Part shown: positions 29,921 through 38,322 of the stretch, in pieces
Position numbering within the stretch: the stretch's first letter is position 1
Layout: each line of letters begins with the position of its first letter
NCBI GenBank assembly: GCA_031291335.1
Contig: JARLJF010000008.1
Span: forward strand, 1-64,000
DNA length: 64,000 bases
Reading direction: 5' to 3'
From: Pandoraea sp.
Lineage (GTDB): Bacteria; Pseudomonadota; Gammaproteobacteria; Burkholderiales; Burkholderiaceae
Notes under the pieces: generated by a model
Told to the model about the DNA's origin: nothing
Seen by the model: only the letters and a program-made list of their open reading frames with translations
Databases searched by the model: none
Translations under genes and position numbers: made by a program

Positions 29921-31072
29921 TCACTGGGCCGATTTCTGCGTGAAGATCAGTTCGAATTCGTTGCCCGAAGGTTCGATCTGTTTGACGCGCACCGGTAGCC
30001 AGTCGAGCGACGGCGCGAGCCAGATGTCGACACGTCGCTCATCGCCCGCCTTGCGAGGCAGGCGGGTGAAGTGGCGGGTCTCGAGGTAGCCCTGCGGCGT
30101 GCGCAGGGTTTCGCTGCCAACGTACTGCACGGGCCACACTTCGCTGCTGTCCGTGTCGACCACGGTGAACTCGTGCGTTACGCCGACCTGGGTATAGCGC
30201 TCCGGGTTGCCTCTCGCGTAGCTCGCCAGTTGCATCATCACGCTGAAGCGGTCCTGTGCGCCGGGCGCCAGGGGCACGGACTGACCTGAGCGCGTGAAGG
30301 TCAGCGTTGGTGTGCCGTCACGATGGAACGTGGTGGTGTACTCGGCGCGACGTCCCCGTTTTTCCACATAGCGGGATGGCGCAATCCCGTTCGCGTCGAA
30401 ACCGCCTTCGCTGATGAACTCGAACGTGCCGAAGAAGATGATCGGCACCGCCACCCGCAAACGGTAATGCCCGTTCTCGTTCACCCAATGCAACTCGCCG
30501 GTCTGGTTGCGAACGCCGTTCATCAGCGCGTCGTACGTCAGCGTGACCGATGGGGGCGGGTCGAACTTGTCGCCATTGGCGGCGGCCGTCAGCGCGGGGC
30601 CTGCCGGCGCAGAGGCTTGAGCGCTGCTGGCGGGCGCATCGGGCGTATTCCCTTCGCCGGCGACCGTCTCCGAGGCCGCTTGAGGACCGGGCGTGTCGTC
30701 CGTTGCGGGGGCGGCAAGCGTATCGGGCGGCGCGGGTTGTGCCGGTTTGGGTGGACGCGGCTTGTCCACCGGCTTGCGTGCCGGGGGCGCGGGCGGTGCG
30801 GGGGGCGCGATGGGTTTAAGCGGGATCAGCGTGATCGGAATGTCGGGAATCGGCGTGTCGTCGAGCGTAGTCCGATGACTGGCGACCCAGAGCGCGATGA
30901 GCAGGTGCGCGATCAACACGGCCGCCAGCACGCTCGCCCAGGCGATCCAGCGCCCGCGCGAGCGCGGCGGCGTCGGGCCGGAGGGCGTCGACACAGCGTC
31001 GCTGGAATCGTCGGGAGCCGGGGGCACGTTAGGCGCTGTTTGGCGAGAAGGGCGAGGAACGCGTGATGACAA
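29921..31072 (-). CDS. DUF3108-family envelope protein
   Basis: About 383 residues if started at the TTG at 31072. There is no in-frame ATG early in the frame and no clear ribosome site, and GTG at 31027 is an alternative. A transmembrane helix (about 43-64) is followed by a very Pro/Ala-rich linker (about 85-165, PPAPPAPPARKP) and a beta-rich DUF3108 domain to the C-terminus, likely periplasmic. The TonB-like layout of one anchor plus a proline linker suggests it spans the periplasm. Function is unknown. Confidence 0.75.
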   Translation of the reverse strand: MSSRVPRPSRQTAPNVPPAPDDSSDAVSTPSGPTPPRSRGRWIAWASVLAAVLIAHLLIALWVASHRTTLDDTPIPDIPITLIPLKPIAPPAPPAPPARKPVDKPRPPKPAQPAPPDTLAAPATDDTPGPQAASETVAGEGNTPDAPASSAQASAPAGPALTAAANGDKFDPPPSVTLTYDALMNGVRNQTGELHWVNENGHYRLRVAVPIIFFGTFEFISEGGFDANGIAPSRYVEKRGRRAEYTTTFHRDGTPTLTFTRSGQSVPLAPGAQDRFSVMMQLASYARGNPERYTQVGVTHEFTVVDTDSSEVWPVQYVGSETLRTPQGYLETRHFTRLPRKAGDERRVDIWLAPSLDWLPVRVKQIEPSGNEFELIFTQKSAQ

Positions 31073-31253
31073 GAGAATCGATAAGCCGGAACGTCAGGAC
31101 ATCAGGATCGCACATTGCGATGAACTCGGTTCGACAGATCCGGTGGCGGGCCGTTCATGGCGCGGTGGCACGGTGACACGGTGACACGGCGAAACGGCGA
31201 AAGCGGTGACATTCCGAGCGGCCGCACGATGGCGGCGGCTCGGTCCTCATCGG

Positions 31254-32111
31254 TCAAGGCTTGGCGCCCGGGGCGTGCGAATGGCCGAGATCGGCCGAGA
31301 GTTGTTGCGCGAGCGTGCGCAGGGCGGTGTCGATCGGGCCGCCCCAACTGGCGTCGAACCGGCTCTCCGGGCCCAGCGCCATGAGGCCCATCACGAGTTG
31401 CCCGGTGGCGTCGAACACCGGCATGCAGAACGCATTGACGGACGGCAGCACGGTGCCTTCGACGCGTGACGCCCGGTGCGCCCGCACCTCTGCGAGCACG
31501 GCGTCGTACTGGGCGCGCGTGGCGGGCAGGTGATGCCGCGACGCGTGTTGCAGGGTGGAGAGGGCGGCGTCGATGAGCGGTGCGGTCTGGCGTTCCGGGA
31601 GGTATGCGGCGAACAGACGGCCGGCGGCCGATTCGAGCATGGGCATGACATCGCCCAGGCGGAGTGGCACGCGCATCGGGAAGGTTGAGTCGAGCCAGTG
31701 CACGACAGTTGGCCCCTGATTTCCCCAGACGGCGAGTCCTACGGTTTGATCGATAGCGTCGCGCAATTCGGACAGCGCGAAGCGGGCGGCCTTGAAGGCG
31801 TCGATGCGGGCCAGATGCGCGAGACCCATGCGAAGCGTGAACGGTCCGAGGTCGTAACGCCCGCTCACCGGGTCTTGCACGATGAGGCCGAGCCGCTGAA
31901 AGCTCACGAGATAGCGGTGCGCTTTGGCGGGGTTCATGCCGGCGGCGTGCGCGAGGTCGCGCAGCATCATGGCGTTCGACGCTTCGGTCAGCACCTCGAT
32001 CAGCCGGAAGCCTACTTCGATGGATTGGATGCCCGAGCGGGTTTTCTCCTCGTCGCGGGTGGCCGTGTTGTCGTCGTTGTCGATCTTGTTGTCTTGGTCA
32101 GGCACTGTCAT
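31254..32111 (-). CDS. IclR-family transcriptional regulator
   Basis: A 285-residue regulator from the ATG at 32111 with GGAGA upstream. The N-terminal winged helix (about 28-90) has SIEVGFRLIEVL and AHAAGMNPAKAHRYLVSFQRLGLI. The C-terminal IclR effector domain ends with VNAFCMPVFDATGQLVMGLMALG. It is divergent from an FAH-family hydrolase, with 203 bases between the starts. IclR regulators often control the adjacent catabolic gene, so that hydrolase is the likely target. Confidence 0.9.
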   Translation of the reverse strand: MTVPDQDNKIDNDDNTATRDEEKTRSGIQSIEVGFRLIEVLTEASNAMMLRDLAHAAGMNPAKAHRYLVSFQRLGLIVQDPVSGRYDLGPFTLRMGLAHLARIDAFKAARFALSELRDAIDQTVGLAVWGNQGPTVVHWLDSTFPMRVPLRLGDVMPMLESAAGRLFAAYLPERQTAPLIDAALSTLQHASRHHLPATRAQYDAVLAEVRAHRASRVEGTVLPSVNAFCMPVFDATGQLVMGLMALGPESRFDASWGGPIDTALRTLAQQLSADLGHSHAPGAKP

Positions 32112-32314
32112 GTGTCTCCGTCTTCGCCTATGTCTTGATCTTCTTGTTCGCCTTCGCGGCGGCGCCGGGCCTCGTTGATGCGAGACGTGCGCCATCGGTG
32201 CTGCCTGGGAATCGTTGGGCGATACCGGCCGATGGTGGGCCGATGCCGTCAGGTAGAATCTTCGGCTTCAAGCGCCATTCTATCGGGCCAGAGACAGCCC
32301 GCAGACTCCAACAC

Positions 32315-33301
32315 ATGAAACTCGCTACCCGTAAGGACGGCACCCGCGACGGTCAGTTGATCGTCGTGTCGCGCGACCTGTCGATCGCCTGTATTGCCGA
32401 CGCCATTGCCCCCACGCTGCAACGCGTACTCGACGACTGGACGTTTTACGCCCCCCAGCTCCAGACGCTCTACACCGAACTGAACCACCATCGTGCGCGC
32501 AACGCCTTCGCGTTCGACCCAACTGAGTGCATGGCACCGCTGCCTCGTGCGTACCAATGGGCGGACGGTTCGGCGTATGTGAATCACGTCGAGTTGGTGC
32601 GCAAGGCGCGCGGGGCGGAGATGCCGCCCGAGTTCTGGACTGATCCGCTCATGTATCAGGGGGGAAGCGACGACTTCATCGGGCCGACGGACGACATCGT
32701 GTGTGCGTCGGAGGATTTCGGCATCGACTTCGAGGCTGAGGTGGCGGTGGTGACGTCGGACGTACCGATGGGTGCGAGCCCGGCGCGCGCGCTCGAGGGT
32801 GTTCGCCTGCTGATGTTGGTCAACGATGTGAGCTTGCGCAACTTGATTCCGGCTGAGTTGGCCAAGGGTTTCGGCTTCTTCCAGAGCAAGCCGGCGAGCA
32901 GTTTCTCGCCGGTGGCGATCACACCGGACGAACTGGGTGATGCGTGGCAGGGTGGTCGCGTGCACCGTCCGCTCACGGTGAAGTGGAACGACAAGAAGTA
33001 TGGCGCTCCTGAATGTGGCGAGGATATGGTGTTCGACTTCGGCCAGCTTGTGGCGCACGTCTGCAAGACGCGCAATGTACGGGCGGGCACGATCGTAGGC
33101 TCGGGCACGATATCAAACAAGGATCGTAGCCGGGGCAGTGCGTGTATTGCGGAGAAGCGAATGTTGGAGACGATTGACAAGGGGGCACCGGAGACGGCGT
33201 TCATGCGGTACGGTGATCGAGTGCGTATCGAAATGTTCGATGCGCAGGGCAAGTCGATCTTCGGCGCCATCGACCAGGCGGTTTCCCCGTTGGACGAGTA
33301 A
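32315..33301 (+). CDS. Fumarylacetoacetate hydrolase family protein
   Basis: A 328-residue FAH-superfamily protein from the ATG at 32315 (MKLATRKDG). The frame is open upstream, but homology-like sequence begins here. It contains the acidic metal-binding segment IDFEAEVAVVTSDVPMG near 150 and GTIVGSGTISNKD and YGDRVRIEMFDAQG near the end. Family members hydrolyse or decarboxylate 2-oxo acids such as fumarylacetoacetate. The presence of SACIAEKRMLE is consistent with the larger FAH-like branch. Likely controlled by the divergent IclR gene. Confidence 0.88.
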   Translation: MKLATRKDGTRDGQLIVVSRDLSIACIADAIAPTLQRVLDDWTFYAPQLQTLYTELNHHRARNAFAFDPTECMAPLPRAYQWADGSAYVNHVELVRKARGAEMPPEFWTDPLMYQGGSDDFIGPTDDIVCASEDFGIDFEAEVAVVTSDVPMGASPARALEGVRLLMLVNDVSLRNLIPAELAKGFGFFQSKPASSFSPVAITPDELGDAWQGGRVHRPLTVKWNDKKYGAPECGEDMVFDFGQLVAHVCKTRNVRAGTIVGSGTISNKDRSRGSACIAEKRMLETIDKGAPETAFMRYGDRVRIEMFDAQGKSIFGAIDQAVSPLDE

Positions 33302-33668
33302 AAAAAACGGGAACAGGTATCGATCGAAGCACAGAAAGCGTGGAACGAGATGGACCGGGGCCCCTTTCTGCAGCGAGTTGGGTTTATGTCTGAGAGGCGG
33401 AAAGGGGCCCCGGTCCATCTGCGGGGAGGTGTTGGAATGTGACAAACCAGCCCAAACGAGGCCCCTTACGGCCAGTGAGGTACACGTCCCTAGGGTGAAC
33501 CCGGATATGGCTGAGAATTCCGCCTCCGCTATTCTTTGTCTCCTTGAGTCGGTTCGCACCCCTATCGGGCGAGCGAGGCGGCCCTAACTTTCGCCGGCGC
33601 GGCGCGAGGCGTCCGTCCCGGGCGTCGGCGTAAAAAAAACCAGCGCAGGCCAGACCAGGAGATTTTCC
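33302..33668. other. Intergenic region with large inverted repeat, no gene
   Basis: These 367 bases lie between the FAH-family gene and the ABC binding-protein gene. The dominant structure is the perfect 21-bp inverted repeat at 33348-33420. The remainder (33421-33640) contains further GGCC-rich words but no ORF with a ribosome site. AGGAG at 33657-33661 serves the downstream gene. Confidence 0.6.
33348..33420. repeat. Perfect 21-bp inverted repeat, 31-base loop
   Basis: The left arm (33348-33368) begins AGATGGACCGGGG and ends CCCCTTTC. The right arm (33400-33420) is its exact reverse complement. The 31-base spacer includes TTGGGTTTATG. RNA from either strand would fold into a very stable hairpin. 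No T-tract follows, so it is not a classical terminator. Candidates are a REP/MITE-like element, an mRNA-processing or stabilising hairpin for the upstream gene, or part of a small RNA. Confidence 0.85.
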
Positions 33669-34820
33669 ATGCGAAACCCCGTGCGCACTGCCCTGTTGGG
33701 TGCGATGTTGCTGGCGTTGGCTGGCGGCGCTGCCGCTCAGGTCAAGATTGGCGTGAGCATCTCGCTCACCGGCCCCGCCGCCTCGCTCGGCATTCCTGCG
33801 CGCAACACGGTCACCATGTTGCCGACCGAAATCGGTGGTCAGAAGGTCGACTACATCGTGCTCGATGACGCGTCGGATACCACGACCGCTGTTCAGAACA
33901 CCAAGAAACTCATCTCCGAGAATCACGTCGACGCGATTATCGGGTCGTCGATCACGCCGAACACGCTGGCGATGCTTGATGTGATTGCCAGCGGGACCAC
34001 GCCGACGATCTCGCTGGCTTCGTCCGCTCGCATCATCGAGCCGGTGGACGCCAAGCGATACTGGATGTTCAAGACCCCGCAGACCGATGCGCAAATGGCC
34101 TCGGCCATTGCTGAGCATGCGAGCCGCCACGGCGTGAAGACCATGGCGTTCATCGGTCAGGGAGATGCACTGGGCGAAGCGTTCTATGAAGAGGTCGCCA
34201 AGTTCGCCGGGCTGCATAAGATCAAGATGGTTGCCAACGAGCGCTTCGCGCGCACCGATCCGAGCGTGACGGGCCAGATCCTGAAGATCATGGCGACCAA
34301 TCCGGACGCCGTCGTGGTGGGTGCGGCCGGCACGCCTGCCGCGTTGCCGCCGAAGGCGCTGGCCGAGCGTGGCTACAAGGGTCTCGTGTATCACAACCAT
34401 GGTGTGGGCAATAACGACTTCCTGCGCGTGTGCGGCAAGGACTGCAACAACACGTACCTGCCGGCGAGCCCGGTGCTCGTGGCGTCGCAGTTGCCGAACG
34501 ATCATCCGGCCAAGACCGTCGCGCTCGACTACATCAAGAAGTACGAAGCCAAGTACGGTGCCGGCACGGTGGCGGCCTTCGGTTCGTATGCGTGGGATGC
34601 CGGCATCCTGCTTCAGCGCGCAATTCCGATTGCGTTGAAGACGGCCAAGCCGGGCACGCCGGAATTCCGCAAGGCGCTGCGCGATGCGCTTGAGACCAGC
34701 AAGGAAGTGCACGTGTCGAACGGCGTGATCAACATGAGCCCGACCGATCACCTTGGCCTCGATCAACGTGCGCGCGTGATGGTCAAGATCGAGAATGGCA
34801 AGTGGTTGCTCGCGCCGTGA
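33669..34820 (+). CDS. Branched-chain amino acid-type ABC transporter substrate-binding protein
   Basis: A 383-residue periplasmic binding protein of the Leu/Ile/Val-BP type. The signal peptide MRNPVRTALLGAMLLALAGGAAA is followed by VKIGVSISLTGPAASLG, the typical first strand. A likely disulfide pair lies in CGKDC near 256. GGAG precedes the ATG. No permease or ATPase gene is adjacent, so it is an orphan that must use a transporter encoded elsewhere. Ligands of such orphans include amino acids and aromatic or short organic acids. Confidence 0.92.
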   Translation: MRNPVRTALLGAMLLALAGGAAAQVKIGVSISLTGPAASLGIPARNTVTMLPTEIGGQKVDYIVLDDASDTTTAVQNTKKLISENHVDAIIGSSITPNTLAMLDVIASGTTPTISLASSARIIEPVDAKRYWMFKTPQTDAQMASAIAEHASRHGVKTMAFIGQGDALGEAFYEEVAKFAGLHKIKMVANERFARTDPSVTGQILKIMATNPDAVVVGAAGTPAALPPKALAERGYKGLVYHNHGVGNNDFLRVCGKDCNNTYLPASPVLVASQLPNDHPAKTVALDYIKKYEAKYGAGTVAAFGSYAWDAGILLQRAIPIALKTAKPGTPEFRKALRDALETSKEVHVSNGVINMSPTDHLGLDQRARVMVKIENGKWLLAP

Positions 34821-34943
34821 GCGTGGTGCGGACGTGGTGAGCACGGCCGATAAATGAATGATGGATGTGCCGCGCCCGACGTCGCGCACATCCCCCCGTT
34901 GACCGTCGGCGGCGCTGGCTTCGGCCGGTGCCGCTGTTTCCCA

Positions 34944-34971
34944 ATCCCCGCCTGTGCGGGGATATTTTTTT
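34944..34971 (+). terminator. Intrinsic terminator after the binding-protein gene
   Basis: An 8-bp stem pairs ATCCCCGC at 34944-34951 with GCGGGGAT at 34956-34963 around CTGT, followed by seven T residues. It ends 13 bases before the start codon of the next gene, so it could also work as an attenuator for that gene. Confidence 0.88.
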
Positions 34972-34984
34972 GGAGCGGTAAGCC

Positions 34985-35806
34985 ATGTCGCAAGATCCGT
35001 ATCAACACTACCAGTCGCTGCAGTTCAAGCGGCATCCCAACGGTGTGCTCGAACTCATCATGGGGGCCGGGGCGAACAAGAGCGGCTTGTCGACGGCCGA
35101 CCATCAGATGCATCGGGAGCTGGCCGACGTGTGGCGCGATATCGACCGCGACACCGAGACGCGTGCCGTTGTCATTCGCGGGGAAGGCAAAGGCTTCTCC
35201 GGTGGCGGCGATCTGTCGCTCGTGGAAGACATGGCCGACGATTTTGCTGTGCGCGCACGGGTATGGCGCGAGGCGCGCGACCTCGTCTACAACGTGATCA
35301 ATTGCAGCAAGCCGATCGTCTCGGCCATGCACGGCCCGGCGGTCGGTGCCGGACTGGTCGCGGGGCTGCTTGCGGATATTTCCATCGCGGCGAAGAACGC
35401 GCGCATCATCGACGGTCACACCCGACTGGGCGTGGCGGCAGGCGATCATGCCGCTATCGTGTGGCCGCTGTTGTGCGGCATGGCCAAGGCGAAGTACTAC
35501 CTGCTGCTGTGCGAGCCGGTGTCGGGCGAGGAAGCCGAGCGCATCGGACTCGTATCGCTCACGGTCGACGAAGCGGACTTGCTGCCCAAAGCCTTCGAAG
35601 TGGCGGACAAGCTCGCGCGCGGCTCGACCACGGCCATTCGCTGGACCAAGTACGCGCTCAACAACTGGCTGCGTAGCGCAGGACCGTCGTTCGATGCGTC
35701 GCTGGCGCTGGAATTCATGGGCTTCGCCGGCCCGGACGTGCGCGAGGGCATCGCCTCGCTGCGCGAACGTCGTGCGCCGGACTACGGCGGCGACGCACCG
35801 TTCTGA
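34985..35806 (+). CDS. Crotonase-family protein lacking the catalytic glutamates
   Basis: A 273-residue enoyl-CoA hydratase/isomerase-fold protein. The oxyanion-hole loop is [10 protein letters not shown] near 71-80. At the two usual catalytic positions the sequence reads [11 protein letters not shown] (no Glu) and [14 protein letters not shown], where H145 replaces the glutamate. It is therefore unlikely to be a standard hydratase. Isomerase, hydrolase or decarboxylase activity, as known in divergent crotonases, is possible. The start follows a terminator by 13 bases, with GAGCGG as a weak ribosome site. Confidence 0.85.
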   Translation: MSQDPYQHYQSLQFKRHPNGVLELIMGAGANKSGLSTADHQMHRELADVWRDIDRDTETRAVVIRGEGKGFSGGGDLSLVEDMADDFAVRARVWREARDLVYNVINCSKPIVSAMHGPAVGAGLVAGLLADISIAAKNARIIDGHTRLGVAAGDHAAIVWPLLCGMAKAKYYLLLCEPVSGEEAERIGLVSLTVDEADLLPKAFEVADKLARGSTTAIRWTKYALNNWLRSAGPSFDASLALEFMGFAGPDVREGIASLRERRAPDYGGDAPF

Positions 35807-35947
35807 CACACCACTGGCGCAGGCTCGGCGTATGATCGATATCCATACGCCCGCTGCGGCTTCGTGCCCGATGAGCGCGCTCAATGCGCGTGGTTTGACG
35901 AGACCGGCCTGCAGGCCGTCCGTCCCCGACTGTGACTGGAGACTGTA

Positions 35948-36922
35948 ATGAGCGATTCGACGAGTGCCATGCCCAACGGCTTCGACATTCTCAAGAAGAT
36001 GTGGGAAGCCTTCAGCCCGCCAGCGACCTTCACCTCGCCGCTCACGCAGTTGATGCAGAGCGCTGCGCCGTTGCTCGACCCCGATGAAATCGAGAATCGC
36101 ATCGCGGAGATGCGTGCGGTGGAGCAGTGGCTCACGCTCAATTTGAACGTGCTGCGCTCGACCATCCAGGCTTTCGAAGTGCAACGCGCGACGTACGCGA
36201 CGCTGCGTGCCTTCGGCTCCGGCACCTATGGGGCGTCGAGCGGTGCCGATACGGGCACGACGAGTGCCCCGGAAAGCGGCGCGGCGTTCACATCGCCTTT
36301 CAGTCAGGCGGGCGCGGCCAACTTCTGGCGTTCGCCGTTTGCATCGGCGGAACCGGCGCAGGATGTCGAATCGCAAGCCCGTGCCCCGGAACCTGAGTCG
36401 GAACCCGAACCGCAAGCCGCGGCCGCCGACGAGGAAGCGCCGCGTGAGGGTGGTGGCGCCGAATCGCCGTTTGCTCAGGCGGGTAATGCCTACGGAGCGC
36501 TCGATCCGTCGCTATGGTTCAACGCCATGCGCGCGCAGTTCGATCAGATTGCCGCTGCCGCGCAGGCGGCCGGCATGTCGGCCGCACAAATGACGGAAGC
36601 GGCAGCGGCGCAGATGTCCGAGGCGGCCACCAAGGCGACGCATGCCACGCAGGCCAAATCGGAGGGGCCGGGATCGGGATCGGGTTCGGCGAAGGCATCG
36701 GACAAGGCGCCGGGCAAGACGGGCGCGACGGCCAAACGTGCTACCGGCGCAAAGAAGGCGGCGAGCAAGACCGCCGCCAAGCCTGCGCCGGCCAGCAAGA
36801 AGCCGCCGGCGAAATCGGCCGCGGCCAAGACGTCTGCGAAGACATCGGCAAAGACGCCCGCGGAGAAGCCGGCCCCCGCCGCAGGCAAGACGTCGGGGAA
36901 GCCATCCACTTGGAAGTGGTAA
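35948..36922 (+). CDS. phaM: PhaM-type phasin, PHB granule-associated protein
   Basis: A 324-residue protein with the PhaM layout. The N-terminal conserved region (FDILKKMWEAFSPPATF...LLDPDEIENRIAEMRAVEQWLTLNLN, 12-76) is followed by an acidic Pro/Glu linker, a second helical segment (LDPSLWFNAMRAQFDQIAA near 187-205) and a long Ala/Lys/Pro-rich tail (240-324) resembling histone H1. In Ralstonia, PhaM binds both DNA and PHB synthase and attaches granules to the nucleoid. No phaCAB genes are in the window. Confidence 0.85.
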   Translation: MSDSTSAMPNGFDILKKMWEAFSPPATFTSPLTQLMQSAAPLLDPDEIENRIAEMRAVEQWLTLNLNVLRSTIQAFEVQRATYATLRAFGSGTYGASSGADTGTTSAPESGAAFTSPFSQAGAANFWRSPFASAEPAQDVESQARAPEPESEPEPQAAAADEEAPREGGGAESPFAQAGNAYGALDPSLWFNAMRAQFDQIAAAAQAAGMSAAQMTEAAAAQMSEAATKATHATQAKSEGPGSGSGSAKASDKAPGKTGATAKRATGAKKAASKTAAKPAPASKKPPAKSAAAKTSAKTSAKTPAEKPAPAAGKTSGKPSTWKW

Positions 36923-37032
36923 GCAACGACAGCGCCGTCGAGCCGATGACGCCCGCCGTAGTAAAAAGCGGCTGAAGCCACGACGATGGCGACAACAAGC
37001 GCAACGACAGCAAAGGCAGGAGGAGGCCTCCC

Positions 37033-38322
37033 ATGATTTCAGGCGAACGAACCGGTCTCGTCCTGATGGGCGGTGGTGCACGTGCCGCATATCAGGTGGG
37101 TGTGCTCGCGGCAATTGCCGCGATACAGCGCGAAGTCCTGCCGTCGCGGCGCGCGATTCCGTTTCCCATTGTCTGCGGCACCTCGGCCGGTGCGATCAAC
37201 GCCGCGGCGCTTGCCTCGCACGCCGACGATTTCCAGCACGGTGTCATGAAGCTCGACGCCGTGTGGCGCCAGTTCCACGCCGGCCAGGTGTTCCGCGCGG
37301 ACTCACTGGGCATGGCGGGTACCGGCGCGCGCTGGCTTGCGGCGCTTTCACTCGGCTGGGCGCTGCGCCGTTCGCCGCGTTCATTATTCGACTGGTCGCC
37401 GCTCGCCGATATGTTGCGCAGCGCGATCCGTCTCGAGCGGCTGCCCGAAGTGTTTGCGTCCGGTGCGCTCGGGGCCCTGTCAGTGACCGCGTTGTCATAC
37501 TCGTCGGGCAAACACGTCACCTTCTATCAAAGCGCTGAGCCGATTCAGGCGTGGAAGCGTTCGCTACGTCTGGCACGCGCGGTGCCGTTGACCGTCGAAC
37601 ACTTGCTGGCGTCGAGCGCAATTCCGTTTCTCTTCCCGGCCATCGAACTCGATCTCGACGGCCAGGCCGAGTATTTCGGTGATGGGTCGATGCGCCAGAT
37701 CGCACCGCTCAGCCCGCCGATTCATCTCGGCGCCACCCGCATACTGATTATTGGCGCGGCCCACGGGCAGTACGGGCTCGACAGTAGCGGCGAGCGTATC
37801 GCCGGTTATCCGAGTCTCGCCCAGATCGGCGGGCAGGCGCTCGCGAGTGTGTTCATCGACGGATTGTCGGCCGATCTGGAACGTTTGCAGCACATCAACA
37901 ACGTGCTGCGGCACGTGCCGGAAGCGCATCGCGAGTCGAGCGGCTGGCGGCCCATCGAGACGCTGGTGATCTCTCCGAGTCAACGCCTCGAGCCGATTGC
38001 GGCGCGTCACTTGCAACAGTTGCCGCGTGCCGTGCGCACGATGCTCGGCGCGATCGGGGCAGATGAGGCGCGGGGCGCGGCGTTCGCGAGCTATCTGCTG
38101 TTCGAATCGTCGTACACTCAGGAACTCATTGCGTTGGGCGAGGCCGATGCTTACGCGCAACGCGACGCGATTGCCGCGTGGCTCGTGGCCGAGGCGGATG
38201 GCACCAGCCCGTTCGACGATGTCGAAGCCGGCGCAGTCGGTGGCGTCGAATTGTCGGCGAACTCACCGTTGTCCTTAGACCCGTCCAACGCCGTTGCGGG
38301 TACCGGCAAGCCGGCGGCATGA
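37033..38322 (+). CDS. Patatin-like phospholipase
   Basis: A 429-residue patatin-fold acyl hydrolase. The oxyanion loop is GGGARAAYQVG (13-23), the nucleophile is S51 in GTSAG, and the partner aspartate is D217 in DGS, forming the Ser-Asp dyad. A C-terminal DUF3336-like/helical part follows. It cleaves acyl esters of lipids; localisation is probably cytoplasmic or membrane-peripheral as no signal peptide is seen. GGAGG lies about 8 bases upstream of the start. Its stop overlaps the start of the AraC gene, and it follows phaM, so a link to lipid or granule turnover is possible. Confidence 0.92.
   Translation: MISGERTGLVLMGGGARAAYQVGVLAAIAAIQREVLPSRRAIPFPIVCGTSAGAINAAALASHADDFQHGVMKLDAVWRQFHAGQVFRADSLGMAGTGARWLAALSLGWALRRSPRSLFDWSPLADMLRSAIRLERLPEVFASGALGALSVTALSYSSGKHVTFYQSAEPIQAWKRSLRLARAVPLTVEHLLASSAIPFLFPAIELDLDGQAEYFGDGSMRQIAPLSPPIHLGATRILIIGAAHGQYGLDSSGERIAGYPSLAQIGGQALASVFIDGLSADLERLQHINNVLRHVPEAHRESSGWRPIETLVISPSQRLEPIAARHLQQLPRAVRTMLGAIGADEARGAAFASYLLFESSYTQELIALGEADAYAQRDAIAAWLVAEADGTSPFDDVEAGAVGGVELSANSPLSLDPSNAVAGTGKPAA

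Noticed and set aside
33540-33570. GGTTCGCACCCC word resembling a tRNA T-arm
   Set aside because: No acceptor, D-arm or anticodon arm could be folded around it on either strand.
33384-34889. Minus-strand open frame of 501 codons covering the binding-protein gene and the inverted repeat
   Set aside because: Antisense to a clear periplasmic binding protein with signal peptide, and no ribosome site.
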